This document shows positions 45,587-54,770 of a stretch of 64,000 bases of DNA, piece after piece. The position numbers were made by a program, and so were the translations under genes. The DNA comes from Burkholderiaceae bacterium DAT-1 (GTDB lineage Bacteria; Pseudomonadota; Gammaproteobacteria; Burkholderiales; Chitinimonadaceae): positions 310,001 to 374,000 of the forward strand of contig JAHRBI010000003.1 in NCBI GenBank assembly GCA_019084025.1, written 5' to 3'. The number at the start of each line of letters is the position of its first letter. The first letter of the stretch is position 1. The notes beneath the pieces are model-generated. The model searched no databases, had not been told where the DNA came from, and was given only the letters and a program-made list of their open reading frames with translations.

Positions 45587-47902
45587 CTAAACCAACTTCC
45601 TCAACCACCCAGATATATCCGACTTCCAGCGCCGGTAACGCTCGCGCGGACCGGCAGACATGGAGTGTGCTGTGTCGGATAGCCATTCATAGGCAATCAC
45701 CAGAATCGAATTCCAATGGACAAATGAATGTACAAAGCCGATACGGATCAGTACAAACAAACTGTGGAAAACCGACTCCTGACCAGGACGCGAATCCCGG
45801 TATTCCTTCCAGCGCTGGCTATCCCCATGGGCTAGCAGCACCATTTGCGTAATCTGTTCGGGCGTCTTGCCGCTAAATGCCACGCCAATCACATCCTGAT
45901 GCGCATCAATCGGGCGCCTGTTACGCAAATCCACTGACAGATGCGCCTCCTGACGAGTCGCAGGATTACGTACGGCAAGAATGGCATGTCCACCCAGCAC
46001 CTGATCTACACGATCCATCACTGCACGATCCACAATCATTTGTGCACCAGATGTCGACAAGTCGACGATACGCGCCGGTACTTCGTCATGCTGGGGGACA
46101 AGGATCGTGGCCGGCATATCGGCAGGCATGCGCGGCACGGCCCGACGCTGCTTGCGTTCGAACAACGCACCGATGGCCGCATGCAGCAGCAACAGATTGA
46201 AAATGGCCCACCCCAGTGTGATCACCGTCACGTCGCGGGTAAGCGGTTGATCAAAATACCGCCAGATACCAAATGCAATCGATACCCATTGCAAAAGATA
46301 GATCACATAAAACGGCCCCGAAAGCTGGGAAATAAAATCTTCGTCCAGATGCTCGCCTTTTGGCGTCACCTTGAATTGCGGGGCACGAGGATTGCGAAAC
46401 ACCGTAATGATGCCGGGCAAGGCATATAAGGACTGCATGAGCTCGTATAGTTCGGAGATAAATGCCCAGCGCACTTTGCCAAATAGATAATCCGACACCA
46501 GCGTCACGGCGACCACATGCGGTAGTGCATAAGCAACAAACTGGGTCAGCGTCGCGTTGTAGATCTGCATGCCGAACACCAGGAAGGCAGACGGTGCCAG
46601 CAGAAATACCACGCGGGCATAGGAGAAAAACCAGAAAAACGAGCTAGAGAAGTAGCATAGGCGCTGCCACAGTTTCAGCCCTTTTTGTCTCAGCGGATTG
46701 GACAGCAAAAAAATCTGTACCATCCCCTGCGCCCAGCGTACACGCTGCACCACAAAGCCCGAGAAGGTTTCCGGCTGCAGGCCGGAAATCATGGGATGGC
46801 CGATATACGCGCTCTCGTAGCCCTTACAGTGCAAAGACAAGGCAGTTTCCGCATCCTCGGTAATCGAGCTACCAGAAATGCCGCCCACTTCCATGAGATA
46901 TTTACGGCGCAGAACCGCTGCCGAGCCACAGAAAAATGATGCACCCCAGAAATCCAGACCATGCTGGATCACCGAATAGAACATCTCGTTTTCACTGGGA
47001 ATCTGGCCAAAAACCTGAAGATTTTTTTCGACCGGATCGGGATTGATAAAAAAGTGAGGCGTCTGCACGAGAAACATCTTCTCGTTATCCACGAACGTAC
47101 CGACTGTCTTTTCCAGAATATCGATGGTAGGCACGTGATCCGCATCCAGAATCAGGATCAGATCACCATGGGTTTTAGGCAGAGCCGCGTTGAGGTTACC
47201 CGCCTTGGCATGCTGATTGCGCTCACGCGTCAGGTAATGCGCGCCATAGCGTTCGCATAGACGCTGTAGCGACTCAAACCGGGCCTGAGCTTCAGCAGCC
47301 TTCTCAGGATTACTGTCATTGCGCTTTTGCACCGTCCCGCCGTCATCCAGCAGGTACACCCGCAGCTTTTCCCTGGGATAACGAATGTGCATGGCGGCTG
47401 CTGTTGTGATTTCCAGCAGATCTTCAGGTTCGTTGTAACTTGGAATATAGACGTCGACGCTTGGCCAAAGCGCCTGATCGGAAGGCAGCGGAACAGGCTT
47501 ACGAATCAATGGACGGATATTTACAAATATACCCAATAATGACACCGTAATACCGTACGCCTCTGCTATATAAAGCGTCACTGCAGCACACCAACTGGCC
47601 AGATCGTTGTACCCGAGGGTATTCATCGTGCGCCAGAAAAAATAGCGCATCGTGACAAATCCGGCGAGCACCAGAAAGAATATCCGGAGTGATTCAAAAT
47701 GCGGAAAACGTCGCAACACCAACAGCAAGGCAACGATACCGTAGGCAATCAGCAGCTGGGTCGAACTTTCAACGGGCAACCACGCCAGCCACAGAACCAT
47801 CGCCAACACACTGCCCCATAGCACAGGCAAGGCTTCAGGATGCCTGGCCAGCATCTGAACCACCTTAATTTCTGCCCGACGAAGGAAGTTTGGCACTCTC
47901 AT
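45587..47902 (-). CDS. bcsA: Cellulose synthase catalytic subunit BcsA with PilZ domain
   Basis: This 771-residue family-2 glycosyltransferase polymerises UDP-glucose and pushes the chain through the inner membrane. All catalytic motifs are visible: LLDDGG (about 184), the DxD as LDADH (about 251), the TED in SITEDAETAL (about 345), and QRVRW (about 386). Several membrane helices flank the GT domain. A C-terminal PilZ domain has RRAVPR (about 583) and DLSTSG, so the enzyme should be activated by cyclic di-GMP. ATG 47902 is chosen (MRVPNFLRR, AAGGA upstream); 17 extra codons are open. It is the first gene of the operon. Confidence 0.95.
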   Translation of the reverse strand: MRVPNFLRRAEIKVVQMLARHPEALPVLWGSVLAMVLWLAWLPVESSTQLLIAYGIVALLLVLRRFPHFESLRIFFLVLAGFVTMRYFFWRTMNTLGYNDLASWCAAVTLYIAEAYGITVSLLGIFVNIRPLIRKPVPLPSDQALWPSVDVYIPSYNEPEDLLEITTAAAMHIRYPREKLRVYLLDDGGTVQKRNDSNPEKAAEAQARFESLQRLCERYGAHYLTRERNQHAKAGNLNAALPKTHGDLILILDADHVPTIDILEKTVGTFVDNEKMFLVQTPHFFINPDPVEKNLQVFGQIPSENEMFYSVIQHGLDFWGASFFCGSAAVLRRKYLMEVGGISGSSITEDAETALSLHCKGYESAYIGHPMISGLQPETFSGFVVQRVRWAQGMVQIFLLSNPLRQKGLKLWQRLCYFSSSFFWFFSYARVVFLLAPSAFLVFGMQIYNATLTQFVAYALPHVVAVTLVSDYLFGKVRWAFISELYELMQSLYALPGIITVFRNPRAPQFKVTPKGEHLDEDFISQLSGPFYVIYLLQWVSIAFGIWRYFDQPLTRDVTVITLGWAIFNLLLLHAAIGALFERKQRRAVPRMPADMPATILVPQHDEVPARIVDLSTSGAQMIVDRAVMDRVDQVLGGHAILAVRNPATRQEAHLSVDLRNRRPIDAHQDVIGVAFSGKTPEQITQMVLLAHGDSQRWKEYRDSRPGQESVFHSLFVLIRIGFVHSFVHWNSILVIAYEWLSDTAHSMSAGPRERYRRWKSDISGWLRKLV

Positions 47903-48315
47903 GCAGCTGCAATCCTTGATTTGAAGCGCTCCGCACGCGATGCGGCCGAGCACACAAAAAGAAAGAAAATGAAAGACCCAAACCGATCAATCACACTTCT
48001 TTACACTTTTGGATTTATGTATAAATAAATTATACCGTAGCGCAATAAGAATGCACACCAGTGCGGCTTAGAACTCGGAAATGGAACCGTTACATCCATC
48101 TAAATATGACATCGTAATTTTTAAGTGCTATAAAAGACACATCACATCATTAACATCCGTAAATATGATCTCAACCAAAATGAAAAATAGCAACTTTAAA
48201 TATTACGTTTCAGCATTTTTACGCCATTACTTAATTTCAAAATAAACGGAAATTCGACATTAAATAACTTGAATTATTAGAATATATTAATAATTTCACA
48301 AATCCTTCATTGTCC

Positions 48316-48400
48316 ATCCACTCATCCACTCATCCACTCATCCACTCATCCACTCATCCACTCATCCACTCATCCACTCATCCACTCATCCACTCATCCA
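48316..48400. repeat. Octanucleotide tandem repeat, 10.6 copies of ATCCACTC
   Basis: Ten perfect head-to-tail copies plus a five-base partial copy. It starts 70 bases before the tetR start codon and about 415 bases before bcsA. Such a perfect eight-base repeat is prone to slipped-strand copy-number change, which would alter promoter geometry in steps of eight bases. Confidence 0.97.
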
Positions 48401-48449
48401 TCTCACTTGCGCACGCCATCTGCCAACGCTACACTTCGCTCCAGTATTT

Positions 48450-48465
48450 AAATGAATCTTCATTT
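48450..48465. promoter_or_regulatory. Probable TetR operator (autoregulatory)
   Basis: AAATGAA-TC-TTCATTT is a perfect palindrome ending 5 bases before the tetR ATG. It overlaps the ribosome-binding position and possibly the start of the transcript, the classical place for self-repression by the adjacent TetR-family gene. Confidence 0.65.
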
Positions 48466-48470
48466 ACTTT

Positions 48471-49145
48471 ATGAGCCACGAAGACACCCCCTGCCCCATC
48501 GGGCAAGCCATCACGCGCTGGACACGCCGCAAAGAAGCGCGGCCGGGCGAGATTCTCGACGCCAGCCTCGATCTGTTTGCAGAAAAGGGCTTCAGCGCCA
48601 CGCGCATGGACGACATTGCCAAGCGTGCAGGCGTGACGGCAGGTACCTTGTACCGTTACTTCCCCAACAAGGAAGACATTTTCAAGGCGCTGGTAAACGA
48701 CGCCTTTGCACCTGTACTGCACAAGGCGATTGCCGAGTTTTCCACCTTTGCAGGACCGGCACCCGAGACACTGCGCCAGATTCTGAGCCGCTGGTGGGAT
48801 GCCATCGGCGCGACCCGCTATTCAGCAATCGCCAAGCTACTGTTTTCCGAAGGCGGAAATTTCCCGGCGGTGACCGAACTGCATCGCGCAGCCGTGATTG
48901 ATCCGGGCGAAGCATTGATCGCCCGCGCACTCGCATACGGCATCGAGCGCGGCGAATTCAAACCTGTGGATATCCCGATCACGGTGAAAGTCGTCATCGC
49001 TCCGATTCTCATGGCCATGCTGTGGAAACACACACCGGCCGCCTGTTGTAATTTTGAGCACATCAGTCTGGACGATTATGTGCACCATGCCATTGACACA
49101 TTGATCAACGGGCTGCTCCCCAGGCCCGAAGGAGACCTGCAGTGA
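48471..49145 (+). CDS. TetR-family transcriptional repressor of the efflux operon
   Basis: This 224-residue regulator has an N-terminal TetR DNA-binding domain (residues about 25-70: [22 protein letters not shown], then [18 protein letters not shown]) and a helical ligand-binding C-terminus. No ribosome site precedes ATG 48471, where a palindrome lies instead, so translation may be leaderless or weak. It heads the tetR-adaptor-RND-tolC unit: its stop overlaps the adaptor GTG (GTGA). It probably represses the operon until an efflux substrate binds. Confidence 0.93.
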   Translation: MSHEDTPCPIGQAITRWTRRKEARPGEILDASLDLFAEKGFSATRMDDIAKRAGVTAGTLYRYFPNKEDIFKALVNDAFAPVLHKAIAEFSTFAGPAPETLRQILSRWWDAIGATRYSAIAKLLFSEGGNFPAVTELHRAAVIDPGEALIARALAYGIERGEFKPVDIPITVKVVIAPILMAMLWKHTPAACCNFEHISLDDYVHHAIDTLINGLLPRPEGDLQ

Positions 49146-50182
49146 CCACCTTGAAGACCGTTTCATTGATGACCGCAGCCGCCCTGATGCTGCTCGCTTG
49201 CAGCAAGGAAGAATCCACTGCCCAGCCGCCTCGTCCGGTGCGCACCATTGTCGCAACAGCAGCGGCCAGCAATGTCAGCGCCAGTTTTTCCGGCGAGGTA
49301 CATGCCCGTCATGAAGCGCAACTCGGCTTCCGTATTCCCGGCAAACTGATCGAACGTCTGGTGGATACCGGTGATCGCGTGCGCAAGGGTCAGATACTCG
49401 CCCGTATCGATCCACAGGATTCGCAATTGCAGGCCAGTGCCGCCAAATCGCAATTCGAGCAGGCGCGCGATGATTATCAGCGCGCGCTGGAACTAAAAGC
49501 CAAGGGATTCATTAGTCAGGCTCAGCTGGATGCCCGCAAGAGCGCACTCAGCACCGCCGAAGCGCAATATAAACTCAGCCAGAATCAGGAACAGTACACC
49601 TCGCTGCGAGCCGAACAGGATGGGGTGATCGCAGCGCGTCTGGCCGAAACGGGTCAGGTGGTGGCTGCGGGTCAGCCGGTGTTCTCGTTTGCCTCCGATG
49701 GCGAACGCGAAATTGCCATCAATGTGCCGGAATCGCGCGTCAATGAGCTGCGCAAGGCCAAGGAAATCGACATTACGCTGTGGGCGGATGCACAGCGCCA
49801 CTATGTCGGCAAAGTACGTGAAATCGCACCGGATACCGATGCCCTTACCCGCACCTACGCGGCACGCATCACCGTCACGCGTCCGGATGAGGCCATGCGC
49901 CTGGGCATGACCGCCAATGTGAATCTGGTCGGCCAGTCAGCCGAAGGCCGTATCCCGGTCCCACTGACTGCAATTTACGACCAGACTGGCCAGCCGCAGG
50001 TCTGGATCGTGGAGCCAGGCAAATCCGAGGTGCAACTGCGCAAGGTCAGCATCACCCAGCCAGAGGGTGACCGCGTGTGGATTACCGCCGGCATCAAGGC
50101 CGGCGAGCGCATTGTGACCGCCGGGACCCATCAATTGCATGCGGGGCAGATCGTCAAGCTGCTGGAAGGTGGCACCCGATGA
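49142..50182 (+). CDS. RND periplasmic adaptor lipoprotein
   Basis: This 346-residue adaptor carries a lipobox (LLAC, Cys about residue 20), so it is attached to the inner membrane by lipid. The lipoyl motifs are visible near [18 protein letters not shown] and [19 protein letters not shown], with a short helical hairpin between them and beta-barrel segments after. It starts at GTG overlapping the tetR stop, with GGAG upstream, and overlaps the permease start by ATGA. It bridges the RND pump and the TolC-type channel encoded downstream. Confidence 0.94.
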   Translation: MTTLKTVSLMTAAALMLLACSKEESTAQPPRPVRTIVATAAASNVSASFSGEVHARHEAQLGFRIPGKLIERLVDTGDRVRKGQILARIDPQDSQLQASAAKSQFEQARDDYQRALELKAKGFISQAQLDARKSALSTAEAQYKLSQNQEQYTSLRAEQDGVIAARLAETGQVVAAGQPVFSFASDGEREIAINVPESRVNELRKAKEIDITLWADAQRHYVGKVREIAPDTDALTRTYAARITVTRPDEAMRLGMTANVNLVGQSAEGRIPVPLTAIYDQTGQPQVWIVEPGKSEVQLRKVSITQPEGDRVWITAGIKAGERIVTAGTHQLHAGQIVKLLEGGTR

Positions 50183-53100
50183 AATCCATCAATCTGTCCG
50201 AATGGGCAATCAAACACCAGCAGATGGTGATCTATATGATCATCGCCATTGTGCTGGCAGGCCTGTTTACCTGGCAAAAGCTGGGACAAAAGGAAGACCC
50301 TGACTTCACCTTCAAGGCCATGGTCGTACAGGCCTACTGGCCGGGTGCCTCTGCCGAGACCATGGAAAAGCAGGTGCTCGACAAGATCGAGAAAAAGCTT
50401 CAGGACATCGCCGATATCGATTACACCAAGAGCTTTGCCCGTGCAGGCCAGGCGCAGGTGATTATCAGCCTCGGTGAAGGCATTCGCGGCAAGCAGCAGG
50501 TTCAGGAAAACTGGTATCAGGTGCGCAAGCGCATCAATGATATTCGTGGTTCCCTGCCACAAGGTGTCATCGGCCCGGTATTCAATGACGAATTCGGCGA
50601 CACCTTCGGCAATATCTATGCCTTTACCGGCGATGGATTCAGCTATGCAGATCTGAAAAAGCAGGTCGAACTGGCTCGTACCGAGTTTCTGCGTATCCCC
50701 GAAGTCAATCGTGCAAACATGCTGGGCGATCAGGATGAAAAGATCTTTATCGAGATCAGCAATGCGCGTTTATCCACACTGGGCATTGATCCCTCACTCG
50801 TTTACCAGACACTGCAGGCGACCAATGCCATGGTGCCGGCAGGTGTGGTGGAAACAGGTGTCGAGCGTGTTGCACTGCGCGTTTCTGGTGAATTCGATTC
50901 CATCGACAGCATCCGTAACATTGGCATTCGCAGCGGCAATCGTGTGATTCGTCTGGGTGATGTTGCCACGGTCACACGCGGTTATGCCGATCCGCCCACA
51001 TTCCGCATGCGCTTTAATGGCAAGGATGCCATCGGCCTGCAACTCTCCATGAAAGAAGGATCGGATGTGATTGCGCTGGGTCGCGGCATCGAGGCCACCG
51101 TCAAGCGTCTCAATGCGTCCATGCCCGTCGGGATCGAGATTCATGCCATTTCCGACCAGCCCAATGTGGTACATCACGCCATTGGCGAATTTATGGAAAG
51201 CCTGCTGGAAGCCGTCGCCATCGTGCTGATCGTATCTTTCCTGTCGCTGGGTGTGCGCACTGGCATCGTCGTCGCCCTGTCGATTCCGCTGGTGCTGGCC
51301 ATGACCTTCCTGGCGATGTACATCTTCGGTATTGATCTGCAGCGCATTTCACTCGGTGCGCTCATTATTGCGCTGGGTCTGCTGGTCGACGATGCCATCA
51401 TCGCCGTAGAAATGATGGCACTAAAACTGGAACAGGGCTGGGATCGCACGCGCGCGGCCACCTACGCCTATACCTCCACCGCCTTCCCGATGCTGACCGG
51501 TACGCTGATTACCGCCGCCGGTTTCATGCCGGTTGGTCTGGCTAAATCCGGTGCGGGTGAATACACCGTATCGATTTTCCAGGTGGTAGGGATTGCCTTG
51601 ATCCTGTCGTGGATCGTGGCCGTGGTCTTTACACCGTGGATTGGCTACAAACTGCTGCCGGAAATGAAACACGGTGAGCATCACGATGAATCTGCGGTCT
51701 ATCAGAAGGGCTTTTACCGCGTCTTCCGCAATATCGTCACCTGGTGTCTGACCTATCGCAAAACCGTCATTCTGGCGACACTGGTGGCATTTATCGTCGC
51801 AGCCGGGCTCTTCAAATTCGTGCCGAAGCAGTTTTTCCCGGCATCCAGCCGTCCGGAATTGATGGTGGATCTGTGGTTGCCACAGGCAGCCGGGTTCGAG
51901 GCATCCGATCGCGAGGTCAAGCGCCTTGAAGCCATTCTGAAGAAGGACCCGGATGTGGCCTCCGTTACGTCGTACATCGGTTCTGGAAGTCCGCGCTTCT
52001 ACATGCCGCTGGATCAGCAGTTGCCCAATCTGAACTTTGGTCAGCTCACCGTCATGACCAAGAACGAGCATGTCCGTGAAAACGTGTACAAGCGTATCCA
52101 GCAGCTGTTTGCCACCGACTTCCCGCTGGTGCGCGGCCGCGTGACACGACTGGAAAACGGGCCGCCTGTCGGGTACCCGGTGCAATTCCGGGTATACGGG
52201 CCGGAAGCCGACAAGATCAAAGCAATTGCCGAAAAAGTTGCCGTGCTGATGCGCAAGAATCCGCACGCACGCGATGTGAACACCGACTGGGGTGAGCGCG
52301 TGAAGGTGATGAAACTGGACATTGACCAGAACAAGGCGATGACGCTCGGTATTACCTCGCAACAGGTGGCCGAAGCCATGCAAACGTCACTGACCGGCGC
52401 ACCGCTGACGCAATATCGCGAAGGTGATCAGAATATCGATGTGGTGGCGCGTCTGGTGCGCAACGAACGTAGCGAACTGGCTACGCTGAAAGATACGCAG
52501 ATTCATCTGCGCAACGGCCAGTTCGTGCCACTGTCGCAAATCGCGCACCTGAAGCTGGAAAGTGAAGAGAGCATCATCTGGCGTCGTAACCGTGTCCCGA
52601 CGATCTCGGTGCGTGCCGATGCAGTCGGTGCGCAGGCACCCGATGTCACGATGGCGATCTGGCCGGAGGTGAAGAAGCTGGCCGATACCCTGCCACTGGG
52701 CTACGGCATCGAGATTGGCGGTTCCATGGAGTCGAGCAAGAAGGCAGAGGCATCCATCTCTGCAGTCATGCCGCTCATGCTGCTGACCGTCATGACGCTG
52801 CTCATGATCCAGTTGCAGAATATCGGCAAGATGCTGCTGGTGCTGGTCACCGCGCCACTGGGTCTGATCGGCGTGTCGGCGATTCTACTCACCTTCCAGG
52901 TGCCATTCGGGTTTGTGGCACAGCTGGGTGTGATCGCGCTGGCCGGCATGATCATGCGGAACTCTGTGATTCTGGTGGATCAAATCGATCAGGATGTGCG
53001 TACTGGCATGACATTATGGGATGCGATTATCGAATCGGCAGTACGGCGATTCCGTCCCATCATGCTGACTGCCGCTGCGGCCATCTTGGCAATGATCCCG

Positions 53101-53241
53101 CTCACCCAGTCTACATTCTGGGGCCCGATGGCCTGGGCCATCATGGGTGGATTGCTGGTCGCGACCGTGCTGACACTACTCTTCCTGCCTGCTTTGTATG
53201 CGGCATGCTACAAAGCGCAAAAACCGCAGTCGTCAGTCTGA
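50179..53241 (+). CDS. RND efflux permease
   Basis: This 1020-residue proton-driven exporter has 12 membrane helices and two large periplasmic loops. The proton-relay aspartates are in LLVDDAIIAVEM. Its N-terminus [20 protein letters not shown] and overall style place it in a subgroup different from the pump at 8481. ATG 50179 overlaps the adaptor stop (ATGA), showing translational coupling. Substrates are unknown. Confidence 0.95.
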   Translation: MKSINLSEWAIKHQQMVIYMIIAIVLAGLFTWQKLGQKEDPDFTFKAMVVQAYWPGASAETMEKQVLDKIEKKLQDIADIDYTKSFARAGQAQVIISLGEGIRGKQQVQENWYQVRKRINDIRGSLPQGVIGPVFNDEFGDTFGNIYAFTGDGFSYADLKKQVELARTEFLRIPEVNRANMLGDQDEKIFIEISNARLSTLGIDPSLVYQTLQATNAMVPAGVVETGVERVALRVSGEFDSIDSIRNIGIRSGNRVIRLGDVATVTRGYADPPTFRMRFNGKDAIGLQLSMKEGSDVIALGRGIEATVKRLNASMPVGIEIHAISDQPNVVHHAIGEFMESLLEAVAIVLIVSFLSLGVRTGIVVALSIPLVLAMTFLAMYIFGIDLQRISLGALIIALGLLVDDAIIAVEMMALKLEQGWDRTRAATYAYTSTAFPMLTGTLITAAGFMPVGLAKSGAGEYTVSIFQVVGIALILSWIVAVVFTPWIGYKLLPEMKHGEHHDESAVYQKGFYRVFRNIVTWCLTYRKTVILATLVAFIVAAGLFKFVPKQFFPASSRPELMVDLWLPQAAGFEASDREVKRLEAILKKDPDVASVTSYIGSGSPRFYMPLDQQLPNLNFGQLTVMTKNEHVRENVYKRIQQLFATDFPLVRGRVTRLENGPPVGYPVQFRVYGPEADKIKAIAEKVAVLMRKNPHARDVNTDWGERVKVMKLDIDQNKAMTLGITSQQVAEAMQTSLTGAPLTQYREGDQNIDVVARLVRNERSELATLKDTQIHLRNGQFVPLSQIAHLKLESEESIIWRRNRVPTISVRADAVGAQAPDVTMAIWPEVKKLADTLPLGYGIEIGGSMESSKKAEASISAVMPLMLLTVMTLLMIQLQNIGKMLLVLVTAPLGLIGVSAILLTFQVPFGFVAQLGVIALAGMIMRNSVILVDQIDQDVRTGMTLWDAIIESAVRRFRPIMLTAAAAILAMIPLTQSTFWGPMAWAIMGGLLVATVLTLLFLPALYAACYKAQKPQSSV

Positions 53242-53358
53242 GTTGCAGAAGGCACAATACCGGGCTGCGGAATCTATCCACAGCCCGCATTTTGAATTAA
53301 GATACTTGTGAGTATGTCTGGACGAGCCAGATCGATCATCACAACAAGGAAACAGAGG

Positions 53359-54675
53359 ATGAAACGTCTTTCACTGCAGGCAGCCATCGCGCTGCTGTTC
53401 GCGGGCAGCGCTGCACATGCAGTCGATCTGGCCGCCGTTTATCAGAATGCCAAAGCGTACGATGCGACCTATGCCGCTGCTTCTGCCAGCTTCGAAGCTA
53501 GCAAGGAACGCGTCGTGCAAGCCAAAGGCCAGTTCCTGCCTCAAGTTGGCCTGTCCAGTACCTATTCCGGCTCCACCGCCACCAGTCAGGCATCGTTGAG
53601 CAGTTCCATCGGCATTACACAAACGCTGTTCGAAACCAGCAAGATCGTCGGCAAGTCGCAGGCACTGGTTCAGGCGCAGCAGGATGCCGTGAACTTCCGC
53701 GCTGCCGAACAGGATCTGATCATCCGCGTGGCACAAGCCTACTTTGATGTGCTGCTGGCTCAGGACAGCCTTGAATTTGTACGCGCGCAAAAGAACGCCG
53801 TGTCCGAACAGCTGGCTCAGGCCAAGAAAACGTTTGAAGTGGGTTCGACCACCATCACTGACACCAACGATGCTCAGGCACGTTACGACGGCATCCTGGC
53901 ACAGGAAATCGCCGCCGAAAACGAATTGCTGGTCAAGCAGGCTGCCTTCCAGCAAACCACAGGCATGGCGGCTGAAAATCTGGCACCCTTGGGCACCCGT
54001 CAGCAGGCTCAACTGCCTGAACCCGCCGATGTCGCTGCATGGATTGCGCGTGCAAACGATAGCAGTCCGCAAATTCTCGCAAAGCGCGCCGGACTTGAAG
54101 TTGCTACCTTAGAGATAGAAAAATCACGCGCGATCAAGCAACCGTCGCTCACACTGAGCAGTGGCTACACCAAGACACACCAGTTCAACTCGCCCACCCT
54201 GCCAAACGGCATGAGCATGGCCGATGCCATGGGCGGCGGTAGCCAGCGCGGCATGTCGGTCACACTGAATCTGAATGTGCCGCTTTATACAGGTGGCGTG
54301 CTTTCCTCTGTCAATCGCCAGGCCATGCATCAACGCGATGCAGCTGGCCAGGATCTTGAAGCCACAACGCGTCAGGTTGCCCTGAATACCAAACAGGCAT
54401 TCCTTGGCGTAAAAGCCAGCGCAGCGCAAATCAAGGCATACGAACAAGCACTGGTGTCTGCCCAGACCAATCTCGACTCCACCCGGCTGGGCAAGGATGT
54501 CGGTGTGCGTACATCACTGGATGTACTCAATGTCCTGCAAAGTTACTACCAGACCAAACGTGACCTGTCGAACGCACGTTATCAGTACGAGCTGAACCGC
54601 CTGCGTCTGGGTCAGGCAGTGGGTACGCTGAGTCAGGAAGATGTCAGCAAGGTCAATGCCCAGCTCGGTGGCTAA
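53359..54675 (+). CDS. TolC-family outer-membrane efflux channel
   Basis: This 438-residue protein has a signal peptide (ends AHA), then two repeated halves of the outer-membrane efflux protein family. Long coiled-coil helices include VYQNAKAYDATYAAASASFE, and the strand parts carry VGLSSTYSGST and LTLSSGYTKTH. The layout resembles E. coli TolC (AVYQ...AYDATYAAA pattern). ATG 53359 is preceded by AAGGAAACAGAGG. The 117-base gap from the permease contains a weak GGGCTG/CAGCCC hairpin, so partial separate expression is possible. It may also serve the pump at 8481, which has no own channel gene. Confidence 0.94.
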   Translation: MKRLSLQAAIALLFAGSAAHAVDLAAVYQNAKAYDATYAAASASFEASKERVVQAKGQFLPQVGLSSTYSGSTATSQASLSSSIGITQTLFETSKIVGKSQALVQAQQDAVNFRAAEQDLIIRVAQAYFDVLLAQDSLEFVRAQKNAVSEQLAQAKKTFEVGSTTITDTNDAQARYDGILAQEIAAENELLVKQAAFQQTTGMAAENLAPLGTRQQAQLPEPADVAAWIARANDSSPQILAKRAGLEVATLEIEKSRAIKQPSLTLSSGYTKTHQFNSPTLPNGMSMADAMGGGSQRGMSVTLNLNVPLYTGGVLSSVNRQAMHQRDAAGQDLEATTRQVALNTKQAFLGVKASAAQIKAYEQALVSAQTNLDSTRLGKDVGVRTSLDVLNVLQSYYQTKRDLSNARYQYELNRLRLGQAVGTLSQEDVSKVNAQLGG

Positions 54676-54725
54676 TCCACTGCGACCGCATCAGCCTGAC
54701 TACATTCAGACTTGAACTTATACAC

Positions 54726-54758
54726 AAGGGGCGGCACCATCGGTGTCGCCCCTTTTTC
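54726..54758 (+). terminator. Terminator of the tetR-RND-tolC operon
   Basis: The stem AAGGGGCGGCACC/GGTGTCGCCCCTT (13 positions, one wobble) is followed by TTTTCTTT. It lies 50 bases after the stop codon. Confidence 0.9.
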
Positions 54759-54770
54759 TTTGGCCCGCAC

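Larger units (their letters stand above)
47903..48470. promoter_or_regulatory. AT-rich divergent regulatory region between bcsA and tetR
   Basis: This 568-base region has no coding potential and is much more AT-rich than the surroundings, especially 48100-48305. It must hold the bcsA promoter (minus) and the tetR promoter (plus). A TATAAT on the minus strand (48029-48034) is a possible bcsA -10 box without a good -35, which would suit activator control. The composition would favour binding by H-NS-like proteins. An octanucleotide repeat and a palindrome, listed separately, lie at the tetR side. Confidence 0.6.

Noticed and set aside
48316-48400. CRISPR array or iteron cluster
   Set aside because: The units are only 8 bases and directly abutting, with no spacers, no cas genes and no replication gene nearby.
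53242-53358. True terminator between the RND permease and tolC-like gene
   Set aside because: The GGGCTG/CAGCCC stem has a long loop and only a short mixed T stretch (CATTTTG); the genes are probably still co-transcribed at least in part.
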